This document shows positions 34,057-46,162 of a stretch of 64,000 nt of DNA, one piece after another (within the stretch, counting starts at the first letter, position 1; each line of letters starts with the position of its first letter). A program made the position numbers and the translations under genes. The notes below the pieces were generated by a model that worked only from the letters and a program-made list of their open reading frames with translations, made no database searches and was not told the DNA's origin. The stretch comes from Pilatotrama ljubarskyi (taxonomy: Eukaryota > Basidiomycota > Agaricomycetes > Polyporales > Polyporaceae): assembly GCA_022385805.1 (NCBI GenBank), contig MU277671.1:814808-878807 (forward strand). The letters run 5' to 3'.

Positions 34057-34367
34057 TGTCAAGACAGTTGCAGCGAGTGGATGAGGGGAGGAGTGATCGG
34101 CGTGCAGCGCTCAGCCACCGCGCATCGGGGAGTAAGCGCCGAGGGCGGATCAGGGAACGGTGGCCGACGCGCTACGGGCGCCTGTTGACCCCACATGATC
34201 AGCGTCCGGGGCACCGCGCTCGCCTCCCAAGAACTCTCCTGCGCGATCCCCCGGCCGGAACGCCTTCCAAGCTCCGGCCTATAAGTACACCGACAGCGCT
34301 CGCTCGCACACTCCCCGCCTTTCTCACCCCCGCCGTATACCTGCACGACCGGGCTCGCAGAGACGCC
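34057..34367. other. Divergent promoter, SH3BGR-like gene / MMSDH
   Basis: 311 nt shared between two oppositely oriented starts. A TATA box for the plus-strand gene is at 34280-34286; no clear TATA is seen for the minus-strand gene. Confidence 0.6.
34280..34286 (+). promoter_or_regulatory. TATA box candidate, MMSDH
   Basis: TATAAGT 82-88 nt upstream of the ATG at 34368. Confidence 0.5.
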
Positions 34368-36713
34368 ATGCCTATCGCCAAGCTGCCCCGTCCTGCCAGG
34401 CTGCGCGTGCGCTCGTATGCCACGACGTCCAGCTCGCGGCCACCGCTCAGCGGGCTAAGTGCAACCGCGAAAGCCAAGGCCGAGAAGCTCTCTCAGGAAT
34501 GGAAGGGCACCAGTGCGACCGGCGAGAACACCAAGAACTTTATCGGCGGTCAGTTCGTCGAGAGCAAGGCCGACAAGTGGATAGATGTCGTTGACCCAGT
34601 GCGTAGCCTACCACCCAGCTGTTCATCATCATACTCACTGTATGCACAGGCAACCCAAACGCTGCTCACGAGAGTTCCGGAGACGACCTCGTCAGAATTC
34701 GAGCAGGCCGTAAGCGCGGCTTCGCAAGCGTACAAGACTTGGAGCCGGACATCCGTCTTGACACGCCAAAGATTCGTCATGGAGTGCGTATTTGCGCTGT
34801 CACCAGGGAGAATGAGACGTTCATAACGCCATTGCAGTCTCCAGTACCAGCTCAGGCAAAACGGTGATGCAATCGCGAGCAGCATCGTGCTCGAACAGGG
34901 CAAGACTTATCCCGGTGAGTCCGAGCGACTACCCTGTCGAGACTGCAATTGCTGAAGCCCTGCGTAGATGCCCAGGGCGACCTGCTTCGAGGCTTGCAGG
35001 TCGTGGAGACGGCCTGCGGTATTCCCACTGCCCTCTTGGGCCAGACGATCGAAGGTCGGTTGCATACCTTGATTCGCCCAGCACGGAAACTAATCCTGGA
35101 GTTCAGTATCCAAGGATATGGACACCTCGACGCGTCGGTTGCCTCTGGGTGTGTGCGCAAGGTAAGGCGACGGCCTGCAACCCGGTTACAGCATATTGAT
35201 ACACGTCCTACAGCATTGCTCCCTTCAACTTCCCCGCGTACGCCTTGCACGGCTTTCTCTCAAGTCTTCCAAGCTGACATGGCTCCCGTAGCATGATTCC
35301 TCTGTGGACCATCCCAATGGCTCTCGCGACCGGCAACACCCTCATCCTCAAGCCCTCGGAGCGGGACCCGGGTGCTGCCATGATCATTGCCGAGCTGTGT
35401 CAGAGGGCCGGCCTTCCTGAGGGCGTCCTGAACGTCGTGCACGGCACTGTGCCGACCGTCAACGCTATATGCGACCACCCTGCAATCAAGGCCATCAGCT
35501 TTGTTGGGGGCGACCGTGCTGGCAAGCACATCTACGAGAGGTGAGTTAGCCTAACACACCGGACGACTAGCAATCAAGCTCATATATCGTGCAGGGGCCG
35601 TGCGACTGGCAAGCGCGTCCAGGTACGTTAGGAGGGCACACGGCCATCTGCGGAAGCTCATATTCCACCTCAAAGGCAAATCTGGGTGCGAAGAACCACG
35701 CCGTACTCATGCCGGACGGTCAGTATCCAACTCCGCACGGTCCTCAGAGTCACTGACCTGGTCAACCTGCAGCCAACAAGAACCATGCGCTAAACTCCAT
35801 CATCGGTGCTGCCTTTGGTGCTGCCGGTCAACGATGCATGGCTATCTCCGTCGGTGAGTATGTCCTTATTGGGCCTGCAAGCCTTGTCTGAACTAGTACA
35901 GCCGTCTTGGTCGGCCCCACTCACGCGTGGATCCCTGAGCTGGTCGAACGCGCGAAGAAGCTGAAGGTGAACCAGGGCTTCGAGCAGGGTGCTGATCTGT
36001 ACGTACTCTGCCAGAGGTATTAGGGTTTGCGCTGACGACGTGGATAGTGGTCCTGTCATCTCTCAAGCAGCCAAGCAGCGCATCACCAGCCTGATTGCCT
36101 CGGCTGAAGAAGAGGGTGGTATCATCGCTCTCGACGGACGGGGCTACCAAGTGCCGGAATACCCCGATGGCAACTGGGTCGGTCCTACTGTCATCGAGGC
36201 CACCACGACCATGCGCTGCTACCGGTACGTATCCCCCTTCCTCTCCTTTCCCTACCCCACTTCGCTCACCCGCCCCTCTCTCCTTCAGCGAAGAGATTTT
36301 CGGCCCGGTCCTGATCGTGCTCAAGGCGGACACGCTCGATGACGCGCTCGCGATCATCAACGAGAACCGATACGGAAACGGCACGGCGATCTTCACGCAG
36401 AGCGGCGCCACGGCGCGCAAGTTCGAGCGCGAGGTCGAGGTCGGCCAGGTCGGCATCAATGTGCCCATCCCCGTCCCGCTCCCGATGTTCTCCTGGTCCG
36501 GGAACAAGGCGAGCTTCCTCGGCGACGTGCCATTCTATGGCCGTCACGGCATCGACTTCTACACCCAGAATAAGGTGCGTGGACATATATCGTGGCATTG
36601 GGAGGGAAACGGATGCTGACCGGGACTGCGTGCTGTAGACGACGACCGCGCTTTGGAAGGCGGAGGACGCCATCGGGAACAAGGCGTCCGTGGACATGCC
36701 CACTCACCACTGA
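34368..36713 (+). CDS. Methylmalonate-semialdehyde dehydrogenase (CoA-acylating), mitochondrial
   Basis: About 15 exons starting at 34368 and ending with TGA at 36711-36713. The N-terminus ([18 protein letters not shown]) is a typical mitochondrial presequence. The ALDH6 family signatures follow: [28 protein letters not shown]-like loop, [46 protein letters not shown], the catalytic cysteine in [12 protein letters not shown], and the C-terminal [29 protein letters not shown] endings distinguish ALDH6 from other ALDHs. The enzyme converts (methyl)malonate semialdehyde to acetyl/propionyl-CoA using NAD+ and CoA, in valine and beta-alanine catabolism. One exon is only 24 nt (encoding the IAPFNFPA turn). 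Intron boundaries near 35600-35780 are approximate. Confidence 0.92.
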
Positions 36714-36856
36714 GCACCGGCCAATCCTTGCCCAGTGTAACTTACGATATATGGAAAACACTGTACTGTAGCAATGCATGCTTCCGACGTCCCTATTACG
36801 CAGCGCGTCAACTCAGCGAGCGAGTGTTTCCGCGGCTGGAACAGTCGTACATGCAT

Positions 36857-37526
36857 CTACTCTACGCCTTGCGTGCTCTTCCCGACGACCTCGTCGAGGA
36901 ACGCGTTCGAGAGCTTCACGCACTGGTGGTACACCTCCTCGAAGTCCTTCTGCGGACACAGTGGGTCATCAGCCAGGGGAACTGGGAATCAAACGAGAGC
37001 GTGACTTGCCATGCCGCCGTAATACGGATCCGCGATCGGCTCGTTGTCGAGATACGAGCCCCAGAGGCGGACCTCCGCCGTCGCGTCGCGCGGCTTCACG
37101 CGGTTCAGGTTGCGCAGGTTCGCCTCGTCCGCGGCGAGGATGTGCGTGAATCGGCGGAAGTCCTCTTGCTGCACCTGGCGCGCGGCGTGCTTAATGGGCA
37201 CCTTGAACTGAACAGAGTCGATCAGCCTCTGGGTGGCACCGCACGCCCGTACTACCCGGCGAGCGGAAAGGCTAGTAGTACCTTTCGACATATCGCCACA
37301 GAACTGCAGGAGGGCGTATAGTCAGATCTACTGTAACCATGCCGGAGAAAGCGACCTACCGGTCGTCGGGATCCTCGCCGATGTGGTAGTTCGAGGTGCC
37401 GGCAGAGTCGACGGTCAAGTCGATGCCGCGCTCTTTCGCGACGTGCTTCAGGACTGCCTCTCCGATGGGGGAGCGGCAGATGTTCCCTAGGCAAACGACC
37501 AGGACGGACAGGTTCGACATCGTCAT
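36857..37526 (-). CDS. LTP1: Low-molecular-weight protein tyrosine phosphatase
   Basis: Exons 37526-37360, 37303-37282, 37207-37010 and 36949-36857 give 159 residues, the usual family length. The P-loop CLGNICRSP (Cys 12, Arg 18; CX5R) is at the N-terminus and the catalytic general acid is in ADPYYGG. Flanking motifs GTSNYHIGEDPDDR, CRK, ARQVQQEDFRRFTHILAADE and NLRNL are standard for this family. It dephosphorylates phosphotyrosine proteins or small acyl phosphates in the cytosol. Intron 3 (37009-36950) uses a GC donor, immediately after the catalytic Asp loop. It converges with MMSDH, with about 140 nt between stops. Confidence 0.93.
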
Positions 37527-38268
37527 CCTTGCAGGTCTACCGACTCGACGTCCTATACCAAGCCACCGGAACCTGCAGCTGACGGAGGGGCCGCATTGCG
37601 AGAACTTGAATATGCCCTGGGAACTGCTAAATGCGGCATGCGTAGTGTTCACGCGTTCACGTCCAGCGCTCAGTCGCCGTACCAGCTTGCGAGCTCGAGC
37701 ACAGCACCGAAATCGCTTTCAAGCGGCCTTGTTTGCATATTCTTCCCCGACAGTAGCCAAAAGGATACAGCGGGAAAGTGACGGGCTTATCTACGGGGTA
37801 TCGTTCGCTTGTCAAAAGGGGCAGCGGACTACATGAGGGTGCATGCCATGCGTAGCTATGGGTGTCGAGCCTGAAAGACCGTACGTCGGGGAGCGTTTCG
37901 CGTCATAGTGGAGTAATTCGAACATGCAATAGGAACCCTATCCAGCTTCGAGCGACGCAAGACAAAGAGACTGAACCAAACTATGGAGGAGGCAGGTGAC
38001 GGAAGAGTTGCTGTCCAGACACCGAGACTGGAGCGGGCGGGGGCATTACATCGTATTGGGCTAAGAGAACTAGGGCTAGGTAGGATGATAGCACGGTGGA
38101 CGGAGTGGGAGACAGTAATGAAGTTGGTTGGACGTGGGCGTGGATGGATAGGAAGCGAAAGAGGTCTAAGCGGCCGATAAAGAAAGATATATACACCGCG
38201 AAGAAGTGGTATGTGAAGACGCCGCGGACAAGGCAAAGGCGAAGTGGCGCTCGGGACGTACAACCCTT
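37527..38268. other. Intergenic: phosphatase promoter and glycosyltransferase 3' UTR
   Basis: About 740 nt without a supportable gene. AT-rich stretches occur around 38186-38194; nothing else is recognised. Confidence 0.5.
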
Positions 38269-40722
38269 TCACCACTTGATCCACTCGCCGTACATGTTGG
38301 GGATTTCCCCGCGAATGTACGCCTCGAAAGTCCGCTTGACTACGACGGACCAGTCGAGATCTCGCTTGTCATCCGCTACCAAGTCTTCAGGGAACTCGTT
38401 GCGGTCAGCCTGGCCTCCGTCAGCCTGCGCACGAGCGATCCGCTCGCCGTTAATAAAGCGAGGGCCGAGGTCGGGCCAATTTCTCGTGGGATCAAAAGGT
38501 TGCCACCTGTAACATCCATCAGACTACAGAGACCATGATGGTACAGCTATGACTCACCAGAAGTTGTGGAAATGATAAGAGTAGGCTCCCCTAAAGAAGC
38601 CATTGAAGCCAAGCGCATGAGGTGCGGCGCTCTTCTCCCGAGGCGTGAAGAAGAAGTCCCCAAATCTGCATCTCGAGTTAGTCTTGCGACAAATCAGATG
38701 CAAGCAAATAAGGCGCACTCAGTAAAGTAGGGCTGTGGTGGACGCTCGCGCTGGTAATCTTCCGTGTTCAACCACGCGGAGTCGAAGAGCGCGTCAGGCA
38801 ACCGCAGCAGGAGCGGCTCCAAAGCTGCATCTTTCGTATACCTCGACACGGTCATCGGGTGGAAGTCCAGGCCATTCTTCAGCGCCGTACGGAACAAGAA
38901 GGTGCCTAGCGCAGAACCCTTGTTGAGCTTCAGCACAGCCGTGTTATACCTCTCCAAGCGCGACCACCGGTAGGCGAACGCGCCCTTCCAGCCCCAGAGT
39001 TCCTCCCAGTCGCGCAGAAGAATGGTGTCCGCGTCCAGGTAGATGCCGCCGAAGCGGTGGCAGAGCACGAAACGCGCCATGTCGGACAGAATGACCGACA
39101 AGCGGTCGTACGAGGACGGTGACTTGGAGCCGACGCGGTTCACCTTATCGTCCTCAGGAGCTGCTGACTTCGTCTGGCCAGGCTGGCCAGCTGCAGCAGT
39201 ACCGTCGCCCTCCTCCGTGGAAGACGAATCGACCGGCTGGGGGATCTTCTCGACCACACCACCGGAGTTGAAGAGCGTATCCCGGAGGTCCCTCCATTCG
39301 TCCTTGAGCTCGGGGACGCCGTCCAACTGCTCGGTAGTGTTCCACAGTTTGAACTGGATCACGTCCTTGAACCGCGGATGCAGGAATGGTGACGCCCAAG
39401 GGTTGGACTTCAGCTGTTCGAACATATCACGCATCGCCGTCGGATTCGGGACTGAGGCAGCAGGTCCAGGGTTAATCCACAGCCAGAACTTGGGTCGGCA
39501 GATAGTAGGGTCATCGTGCGCAGGGTCCAGGTGCAGGCCGAGGTTCTGCGTGTACAGGAAGGACAGCAGCGCGAGATAAGGCTTGTCGGTGAACGGGCCT
39601 GTCCAGAACATGTGGAAGATGTGCGGGTTCTCCTCGCACGCCGCGGGGCGGTCGTGGTGCGCAATGTACTTCGGGGGCGGGGGGAAGTGCACATGGGGTT
39701 CCCAGTCTGCGTTGCGCTTCTTGACGAATCCGGCGTTCGGGTCGGCTACGCCTTGGCTCTTGAGCGCGAGCGCTGGATTGATCTGAGGCGAAGTCTGGGT
39801 GCTGTTCTGCAGCTCTCCGTCCTCCACGTAGATATACTTCCATTCGTCCATCTTCCCTCTCCGGACCCGGGCACCGTTGTCCAGTCCGCCTCCAAGACGG
39901 AGGACCTCGAGACAGTCGCGTACATACTGCAGTCATTCCATAAGATGGTGTTGAGCATAAGATGAGGTCTACAATTACCTTGTTCTGGGAGAAGTCACAG
40001 TGTTCCATCACCACGTCCATGTCAGCGACGCTGCCAGGCATTGGCCGAGGCGGGTAAGCGACATTGGGAGGCTTTGCTTGGATATCGAGGTAGACACGCT
40101 TGGCACCAATGCCAACGGTGTTCGTAACTGATGGTGGGCGGAACCTAGTGGGGATAGTAGACGATTTTCTAGGCGGCAGGGCGGGGTTGATGGGAGGGGT
40201 CGTCAGACCGATGGTTTCGGGGACTGCAGAAACGCGTCAGACGGTGAAGACGATGAATCAAGCGTACGGCGCACTTTTCTGGCCACTGGGGTAGTGTCCT
40301 GCAGCTACCTCCCACTCCCATATCCGCTGGAGGTCTTCGCGTCTGTAGACGAGCGTTGGAGGGTCCTGGTACGCTGGCCATGACCTGTCCTCCGGCACGA
40401 AGCGGTCGCGGAGGGAGAACATCATGATGACGGTGAGCACGACGGCGAGAAAGCCCGCGGCGAGGAGCATGCGGCCTCTTCTCCTGCCGAACCTGGTGAT
40501 GGTGCTATGGTGCAGCTTGGGGAGGTTGGGGAGCATGAGACGGAGGCGACGTGTCCGGACGCCGGGGATAGGAAGGGAGATGGGCATGAGCCATGAAGAG
40601 CTGTGGTAGTGCCGCTGCCACTTTTCGCGGACGGCGGCGGAGTGGGTCGGGAGGCCGTTTGCTGGACGCGCTTTTTCGGCGTAGCCGTTCCCGCGTTGCG
40701 GGAAGTATATTGACGTTGCCAT
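38269..40722 (-). CDS. Type II membrane glycosyltransferase with a DXD motif (GT32-like)
   Basis: Exons 40722-40275, 40223-39979, 39926-38719, 38665-38558 and 38506-38269 give 748 residues. A basic N-terminal cytosolic part (FGRRRGR) precedes one signal anchor at about 85-104 (MLLAAGFLAVVLTVIMMF), the usual layout of a Golgi glycosyltransferase. The luminal domain has IFHMFWTGPFTDKPYLALLS and the nucleotide-sugar site RFGGIYLDADTILLRDWEEL, with DAD as the DXD metal-binding motif. This matches the sugar-binding DXD family around yeast Och1/Sur1-type enzymes. The donor and acceptor are unknown. A 30-residue acidic low-complexity insert (SSSTEEGDGTAAAGQPG) sits between conserved blocks. The likely role is in glycan or glycolipid synthesis in the Golgi. 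Confidence 0.88.
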
Positions 40723-41132
40723 TGAAGGCCCCGGCGGCGGAAGGGTGGCGACTATGAGAGCTATAGGCTAGGACGCCGTGGAGGAGGAGGAAGAGGAGAT
40801 GGACGGGGCGGCGAGAGACACCGCGAGGGCAGAGGAGAACGCTCGCAGTCCGAGTCGGTCGTGAACGCGCTCAGCCAAGTCCAGCAACTCCACGCACCGC
40901 ACAACATTCTCCTTCGCCGCCCTGCCACGTGACTCTCCCCCATTCATCCCCGCAGTCTCCCGCCTCGGCGTACCATCCCTCTCCAGCACTGCTTCTCTCA
41001 CCGCTTTCGCGCCATGCTGGGAAACCGGAACGTCTATATGCATTGCAATTGGCCCTAGTCCTCCTACAATTACACTGGTCGTACATCTACACAACTGCCG
41101 CGTCACATCCCAGATATCGACCACGTAGTCGC
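40723..41132. other. Intergenic: glycosyltransferase promoter and pyruvate kinase 3' UTR
   Basis: About 410 nt between two tandem minus-strand genes. No exons or clear TATA box; the sequence is CT-rich on the minus strand just before the glycosyltransferase start. Confidence 0.5.
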
Positions 41133-43388
41133 TCAGTTGGCGCCCAGAGGCTGCTGGGCGAGGTCCGCCGGGTCGGTCGGCACAGACAGGATACGGAGCG
41201 TGTTCGTGTGGCCGAGACCGCCCTTCCAGCCCTGTACGGCGACGACAGTCGTGCCCGTCTTGATGATGTTGAGCTTGAGCGCGTTGCGCAGACCAAACCG
41301 GATACGGTTGTCGACCTGTCAAGTTTTCTGTCAGAATCTGCTCGACACTGAAGAAAGCGCGCTGAAGGCTCACATCGGTCTGCCACTGGTGAGGCTCGAT
41401 GCCGCGCGGCTCGGGGTACCAGAAGGGGTAGCAGCCCCTGTGGAGGTGAATCTGGCGGGCAGTCTGCTGGTTGCGCGTAACTGACGTTGACCGACACGAG
41501 GTTAGCGACTACGTTTTCTCGGCCCGAGAGTATTGCTCACCAGTGATGATCGGGACGGACGGGCGGTACTTCGAGATGAGGCGAGCAGTGTTGCCGCTCG
41601 TGGACAGCACGATGATCGCGCTCGCGTTCTGCTCCGACGCAGCAGCGACTGCTGCGATCGCAACAGTCTCGACGGTACCGGTCGGCCGGGGGGTGACGGC
41701 ACGAAGCTCGTCATAGAGAGCAGGGTAGCAGATCGCAGCCTCAGCGAGCAAGCACGTCTCCGCCATCATGAGGACTGCAAGACTCGTCAGATGGAGCGAG
41801 GAGAGATGCTCCGTAATACATACCGGACTGGATGGGGTAGGCACCCTTGGCAGTCTCGCCGGACAACATGACGCAGTCCGCGCCGTCCATGACGGCGTTA
41901 GCGACATCGCTGACCTCAGCACGAGTGGGACGAGGGTTGTACTATACCATCAGAGTCAGACGCGCACCCACTGTGAAGAAGCAGAGTTGCTCACCGTCAT
42001 GGACTCGAGCATCTGGGTGGCGACGATGACGGGCTTGCCAGCCTTGTTGCACTTCGCAATCATCATCTTCTGCGCAAGGAAGACTTGGCTGGCCGGAATC
42101 TCGATACCTAGGTCACCACGGGCGACCATGACACCGTCCGTCTCCGCGAGGATCTCGTCAAAGTTTGCAACACCCTGCTCGTTTTCGATCTTGACGATGA
42201 TTTTGATGTTCGCGCCGTCAGGGCCGAGGACGCGGCGGATCTCGCGCACGTCCTCCGCACGGCGGATGAAGGACGCGAAGATCATGTCGACGCCATTCTC
42301 AACACCGAACTTGAGGTCCGCCTTGTCCTTCTCGGACAGAGCGGGGAGGTCGACATCGGTCTTGGGGAGGTTGACACCCTTGCGGGAGCTGAGCGTACCG
42401 TTGTTGAGAGCACGGACGCGCACGTTGTCGCCCTCGACACCGAGAACGAGCAGCGATAGGATGCCTGCAGGTTTTCGTTGAGCCAAGCCCACTTGTTAGC
42501 GAACGCCGGACGTACCGTCATCGACATAGATGAGCTTGCCCGGTGCGGTGACCTTGGGCAGGTTTTTCTAGACGGACATGAGTAAAGTGGTACTCCCAAT
42601 AGAATGCACAGACCAATACGTACGTAGTCCACGTACATGACCTTGTCATCACAGTTCTCCTTATACTTGGGATCAGTCGAGACAATGAACTCATGACCAG
42701 CCTTGATGGCAATCTGAACAACATTATGAGTGAGGCGAGTCTCTGGCGCATACAACTAGGTAACTCACGTCGATCTGGTCCCTCATGATGCCAGTACGGA
42801 TCTCCGGACCTTTCTGTAGATCGGAATGAGTGATCGCCGGCCACACGGGTTGCACGGATGCTTACAGTGTCCAGAGCGATCGCGACAGGGCGACCCTCGG
42901 GGTCCACTGGAGGTACATGAGAAGAGAGGCTCTCTTGTTAGAGTATATGGTACGTACGAGATACCATCTTCCTGGTGTTGTCGATGACGCTCTTGTGCCA
43001 CTCGTACTCGCCATGGGAAAAGTTCATCCGAACTAGCAGTGAACCATGGTTACTATACACCGTTCAGGCGAGACAGAAATCACACGCACCGATGTTCACA
43101 CCCGCGCGACGCAACTCCGCCAGCTTCTCGACATTGTTAGTCTTGGGTCCTAGTGAGTTCCGGGGACATCAGCCACGAGATCTGGGTCGTCGGGATGCGT
43201 TTACCGTACCGATAGTGGCGATAATGGAGGTCTGAAGGCCGATGTCAGTATTTCTGGGCATATGACAGCGTGTCGATCAGACGACAGACCTTGCGGTGGA
43301 ACTTGGTCTCCTCCGTCGGCACCTGGGCCTTGGTCGGGTCAAGCGACGCCGACCATTCAACGCGAGAGGTGGTATTGGAGGAGGACAT
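41133..43388 (-). CDS. PYK1: Pyruvate kinase
   Basis: Minus-strand gene from ATG at 43388 to the stop at 41133-41135, with about a dozen exons and about 530 residues. Motifs in order: [102 protein letters not shown], the family signature [55 protein letters not shown] and [19 protein letters not shown]. It catalyses PEP + ADP to pyruvate + ATP, the last glycolytic step, in the cytosol; there is one copy in this window. The high intron number and the strong, TATA-containing compact promoter fit a highly expressed gene. Some exon ends (42500-43260) are approximate. Confidence 0.96.
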
Positions 43389-43442
43389 GATGGATGAGCG
43401 GACCAGAGGGTGCAATGGAGGAGAGAAAAGTCGGTGGTGGGG

Positions 43443-43450
43443 TATTTAAA
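43443..43450 (-). promoter_or_regulatory. TATA box candidate, pyruvate kinase
   Basis: TTTAAATA on the minus strand, 55-62 nt upstream of the ATG at 43388, followed by a CT-rich leader; a classic arrangement for a strongly expressed fungal glycolytic gene. Confidence 0.6.
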
Positions 43451-44998
43451 GAAAGAGCGGAGCTAAGGGGGACGATGATGGCTCGATGACAGCCGATATG
43501 TATATCGTTGCGGGGCGCGGCGCGTCCTGCGCGGTCTTTCCTACACGCCCATCTCGTATTGGCCAAGACATCACTCTGTTCTCTTACGTCTCTACGAACG
43601 TGTCCAGTTCTTCCGCATGCCCTCGCGACGATCCCTGAGCAGCCTCGCTGCCAACACTTCTCGACGATTTCACACTTGGCGGACCGGAGAACATACCCTC
43701 GTATCGATCGCGGCGCCGGCGAATGCGGCATTGCCCAACAGGGCAACGCGGACCATGGCGCGATACGAACGTTCCCCAAAGAACGTATCACAAAAATTCA
43801 CCGGTTCATTGTTTTCGACCCGTCATCTTGGAGACCTCCATGTTCATATTGGTCAACTCCGAGTGCCTGCGGGATTCTTAGTCTCGTCCAGACTACGGGA
43901 TTCTCATCAGTCGGCGTCGGCGGTAAATGAATTATGAAGAAGGCCCCAGTGACCGATCTGTCTTCCACGATTTCAAAGATGTGGGGCAGAATGGGGACAG
44001 CACAACCTGGGTCCTGGACTGGATTGTCTCAGGCGCAGATTCTTCACAACTTCACGAGTGTCGAGATTGCACCGGATAGCTGAGCGGACGCTGCGATCCG
44101 TTTGAGTAATGCAGTATGATGTTCATGACTATCGTTTACTTAGGCAAGTCCTCCTTTGACCTGTTCGATTGCTGTCGGCTGCTGATCTCATGTAAAGAGT
44201 CTCTTGAACTCTCAGTCTATGGCCGTACAGAGAGACAAGGTCACGAATAGCCTCAATCTGCAAGTTCGCGTTGCTGTAGGTACGGCATCGTAAGCATGTC
44301 TCGACCTTTCGCAACCCCAAAGCGCCGTGATGACTGCGGATATGTAGTACAGTACCAACTCCGCCTGCCACCATACAGTATCAAGACCAGATACCACACT
44401 TCTCAACCTCGGTATGCGCAGCTAAGTACCCGCGTATCCTACGCCATCTAGCCGCTCGTGAGTACATGACCCTCTCTCAATTCCGCAGCTGTTTGGCGCA
44501 ATATTACAGGCGCCGAATGCAGCACAAGTGGTCCGCAGCATACCTCGAATCGTCTGTAGCACTCCAATAGAAAGCTTCAGTTGAAGCCAGCGGATGACAT
44601 TTCTATGAATCGGTACTGATGTTCACGTTTCGTACGGGCAGTAAATCCGAATCACGGCATTACGCCCTCTGACGATGAAAGTGATACCGAACAGGCACAA
44701 GTGGGCGCGATGGACGTCCCGCATGTGTAGTTGAGTCGCCCGCAGCCGCCTCTGCTGTATTCCGTTGAGACTACCGGCCAAGATAGAGGACTCTCGAAGT
44801 TCAACCGGTGAGTATGGCACCCTTCGGCGCAGTCATCGATTCACCACCACTTTTTTAAGGGTTCCTCGCGACGTAGGAAAGGATATCCGTTGGGAAACTA
44901 AGGACGGACTGCTTGCTGACTCCTGAGCAGTCCACATTGCGTACCGATGGCATCTGGTAGTCGATATCTCGGATGATGGCCAAGCGATCCTCTACACG

Positions 44999-45068
44999 TG
45001 CGTATACCTCTGCGCTTGCGTATGCCCTGGGCTTGCGTATACCTCTGCACTTGCGTATACCTTCACGC
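44999..45068. repeat. Tandem repeat, four copies of a 17-18 bp unit
   Basis: Units TGCGTATACCTCTGCGCT (44999-45016), TGCGTATGCCCTGGGCT (45017-45033), TGCGTATACCTCTGCACT (45034-45051) and a final diverged TGCGTATACCTTCACGC (45052-45068). All four keep TGCGTAT and CCT. It is non-coding as far as I can tell. Confidence 0.8.
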
Positions 45069-45499
45069 AAGCCAATGGCGCATCGCGCAGCTGTAGCCTC
45101 CATGACTCCTACGGGGCCGTAGCGCATCGTAAAGGCGTGTCATGAGCTGCCCGAGAATTGCCGCTTCCGTATAAGTATCTCTTTTCGATGGTATCGTCAC
45201 CCCGCTGCCGCGTAGTCTCATTATCCCTCCGTAGTCCGTGGACTGGACGCCATGCTCTAATCCCGTCTGCTCGACGACGGCCTCGCGAGCACCAATTATA
45301 TCAAACGCCTTCGTTGTCCTGCGTCCTCCTCTGTGTGCCCACCTCCAATCCACCTTGTCGCTCCAGTCATGAATCTTCTCCTTGCAAGTCACACCGATAT
45401 ACTGCTAAACGCGTTCAGCGTAAAGCGGTCGATCCACGAAAGGACCACCGATGGATCGTAAGTCACTTTTGCTTTCCCAATGCGCAGCTGCCGAGCTAA

Positions 45500-46162
45500 A
45501 TGGGCAGAGACGAACCTGACGGACGAAGCCCGGCAGGACCCCCATCCCTTCCACCACACAGTTCGGGCGACCACCAGGGCTCCACCGTTTCACCCGCTGT
45601 CCCCTCGATGGTCGTTCTTTGCTGCTTCGCCGCTGTGGTGTTATTCGTCTTGTGGTTCCTCAGGAGGGTTTGGCAGCACAGAAGGCTCTCTTCCCTGCTC
45701 GAACGGCTCGGGTTTGCGCCAAGGCCTGAGTTGATCGATCTGAGGATGCAGCGCCCACGCGTCCTCCGCCCCGGCGAGAGCTGGGCATCCCTCTCCGTAA
45801 GTGGGCGTCGTTATCAGTGGGGTGTTGGTGACTCAACGGCTCCAGCCGCTAGCCGTTATGAAGGCGCCCACTATGGTGAAGCGGAACCTTCGTCATTTTC
45901 GGCACCGAGTATCGGGGGGACCCACCTGACTACCCATCACGGATCCTCCGGACGCGACATCGAGCTCACTATCCTCCAGGCTGGCCGGTTTCGTCGTTCC
46001 CTGTACACAAGGCAATCAGAGCCTATGCAAGTGTCCTTCCTCATCGCGATGCCGCGTTCCCCTACGGACAGAAAAATGGGAAGGTACGACATGCGTGCGG
46101 CGCAGGGAAGTGCAGAGGTACCTCCTCTCTACGTCGGCGTCGCGGAAGCGTGGTACGCGTAG
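45500..46162 (+). CDS. Small single-pass membrane protein, basidiomycete type, unknown function
   Basis: An uninterrupted frame of 220 codons. One hydrophobic segment (MVVLCCFAAVVLFVLWFLRR, about residues 37-56) is preceded by a short polar Pro/Ser/His-rich N-terminus and followed by a basic patch (WQHRRLSSLLERL) and a hydrophilic tail. The C-terminal pattern VSFLIAMPRSP ... EVPPLYVGVAEAWY resembles an IAMP...LxxGVxEv ending that I associate with short, lineage-restricted membrane proteins in agaricomycetes; this is recollection, not a search result. The start could also be the second Met at 45608, just before the hydrophobic segment. No function is assigned. Confidence 0.6.
   Translation: MGRDEPDGRSPAGPPSLPPHSSGDHQGSTVSPAVPSMVVLCCFAAVVLFVLWFLRRVWQHRRLSSLLERLGFAPRPELIDLRMQRPRVLRPGESWASLSVSGRRYQWGVGDSTAPAASRYEGAHYGEAEPSSFSAPSIGGTHLTTHHGSSGRDIELTILQAGRFRRSLYTRQSEPMQVSFLIAMPRSPTDRKMGRYDMRAAQGSAEVPPLYVGVAEAWYA

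Larger units (their letters stand above)
43389..45499. other. Gene-poor region upstream of pyruvate kinase, with a short tandem repeat
   Basis: About 2.1 kb, the largest stretch without a supportable gene. It begins with the pyruvate kinase promoter. Open frames at 43508-43937 and 45158-45499 lack recognisable domains or consistent splice joins. The composition is less GC-rich than the surroundings between about 43900 and 44950. A four-copy tandem repeat lies at 44999-45068. A decayed mobile element or a non-coding RNA cannot be excluded. Confidence 0.5.

Noticed and set aside
41768..42481. 237-codon plus-strand open frame
   Set aside because: Antisense to the pyruvate kinase catalytic exon.
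43508..43937. Two overlapping plus-strand frames, one with a mitochondrial-presequence-like start
   Set aside because: No conserved domain follows the presequence-like stretch and no splice extension restores one; most likely chance.
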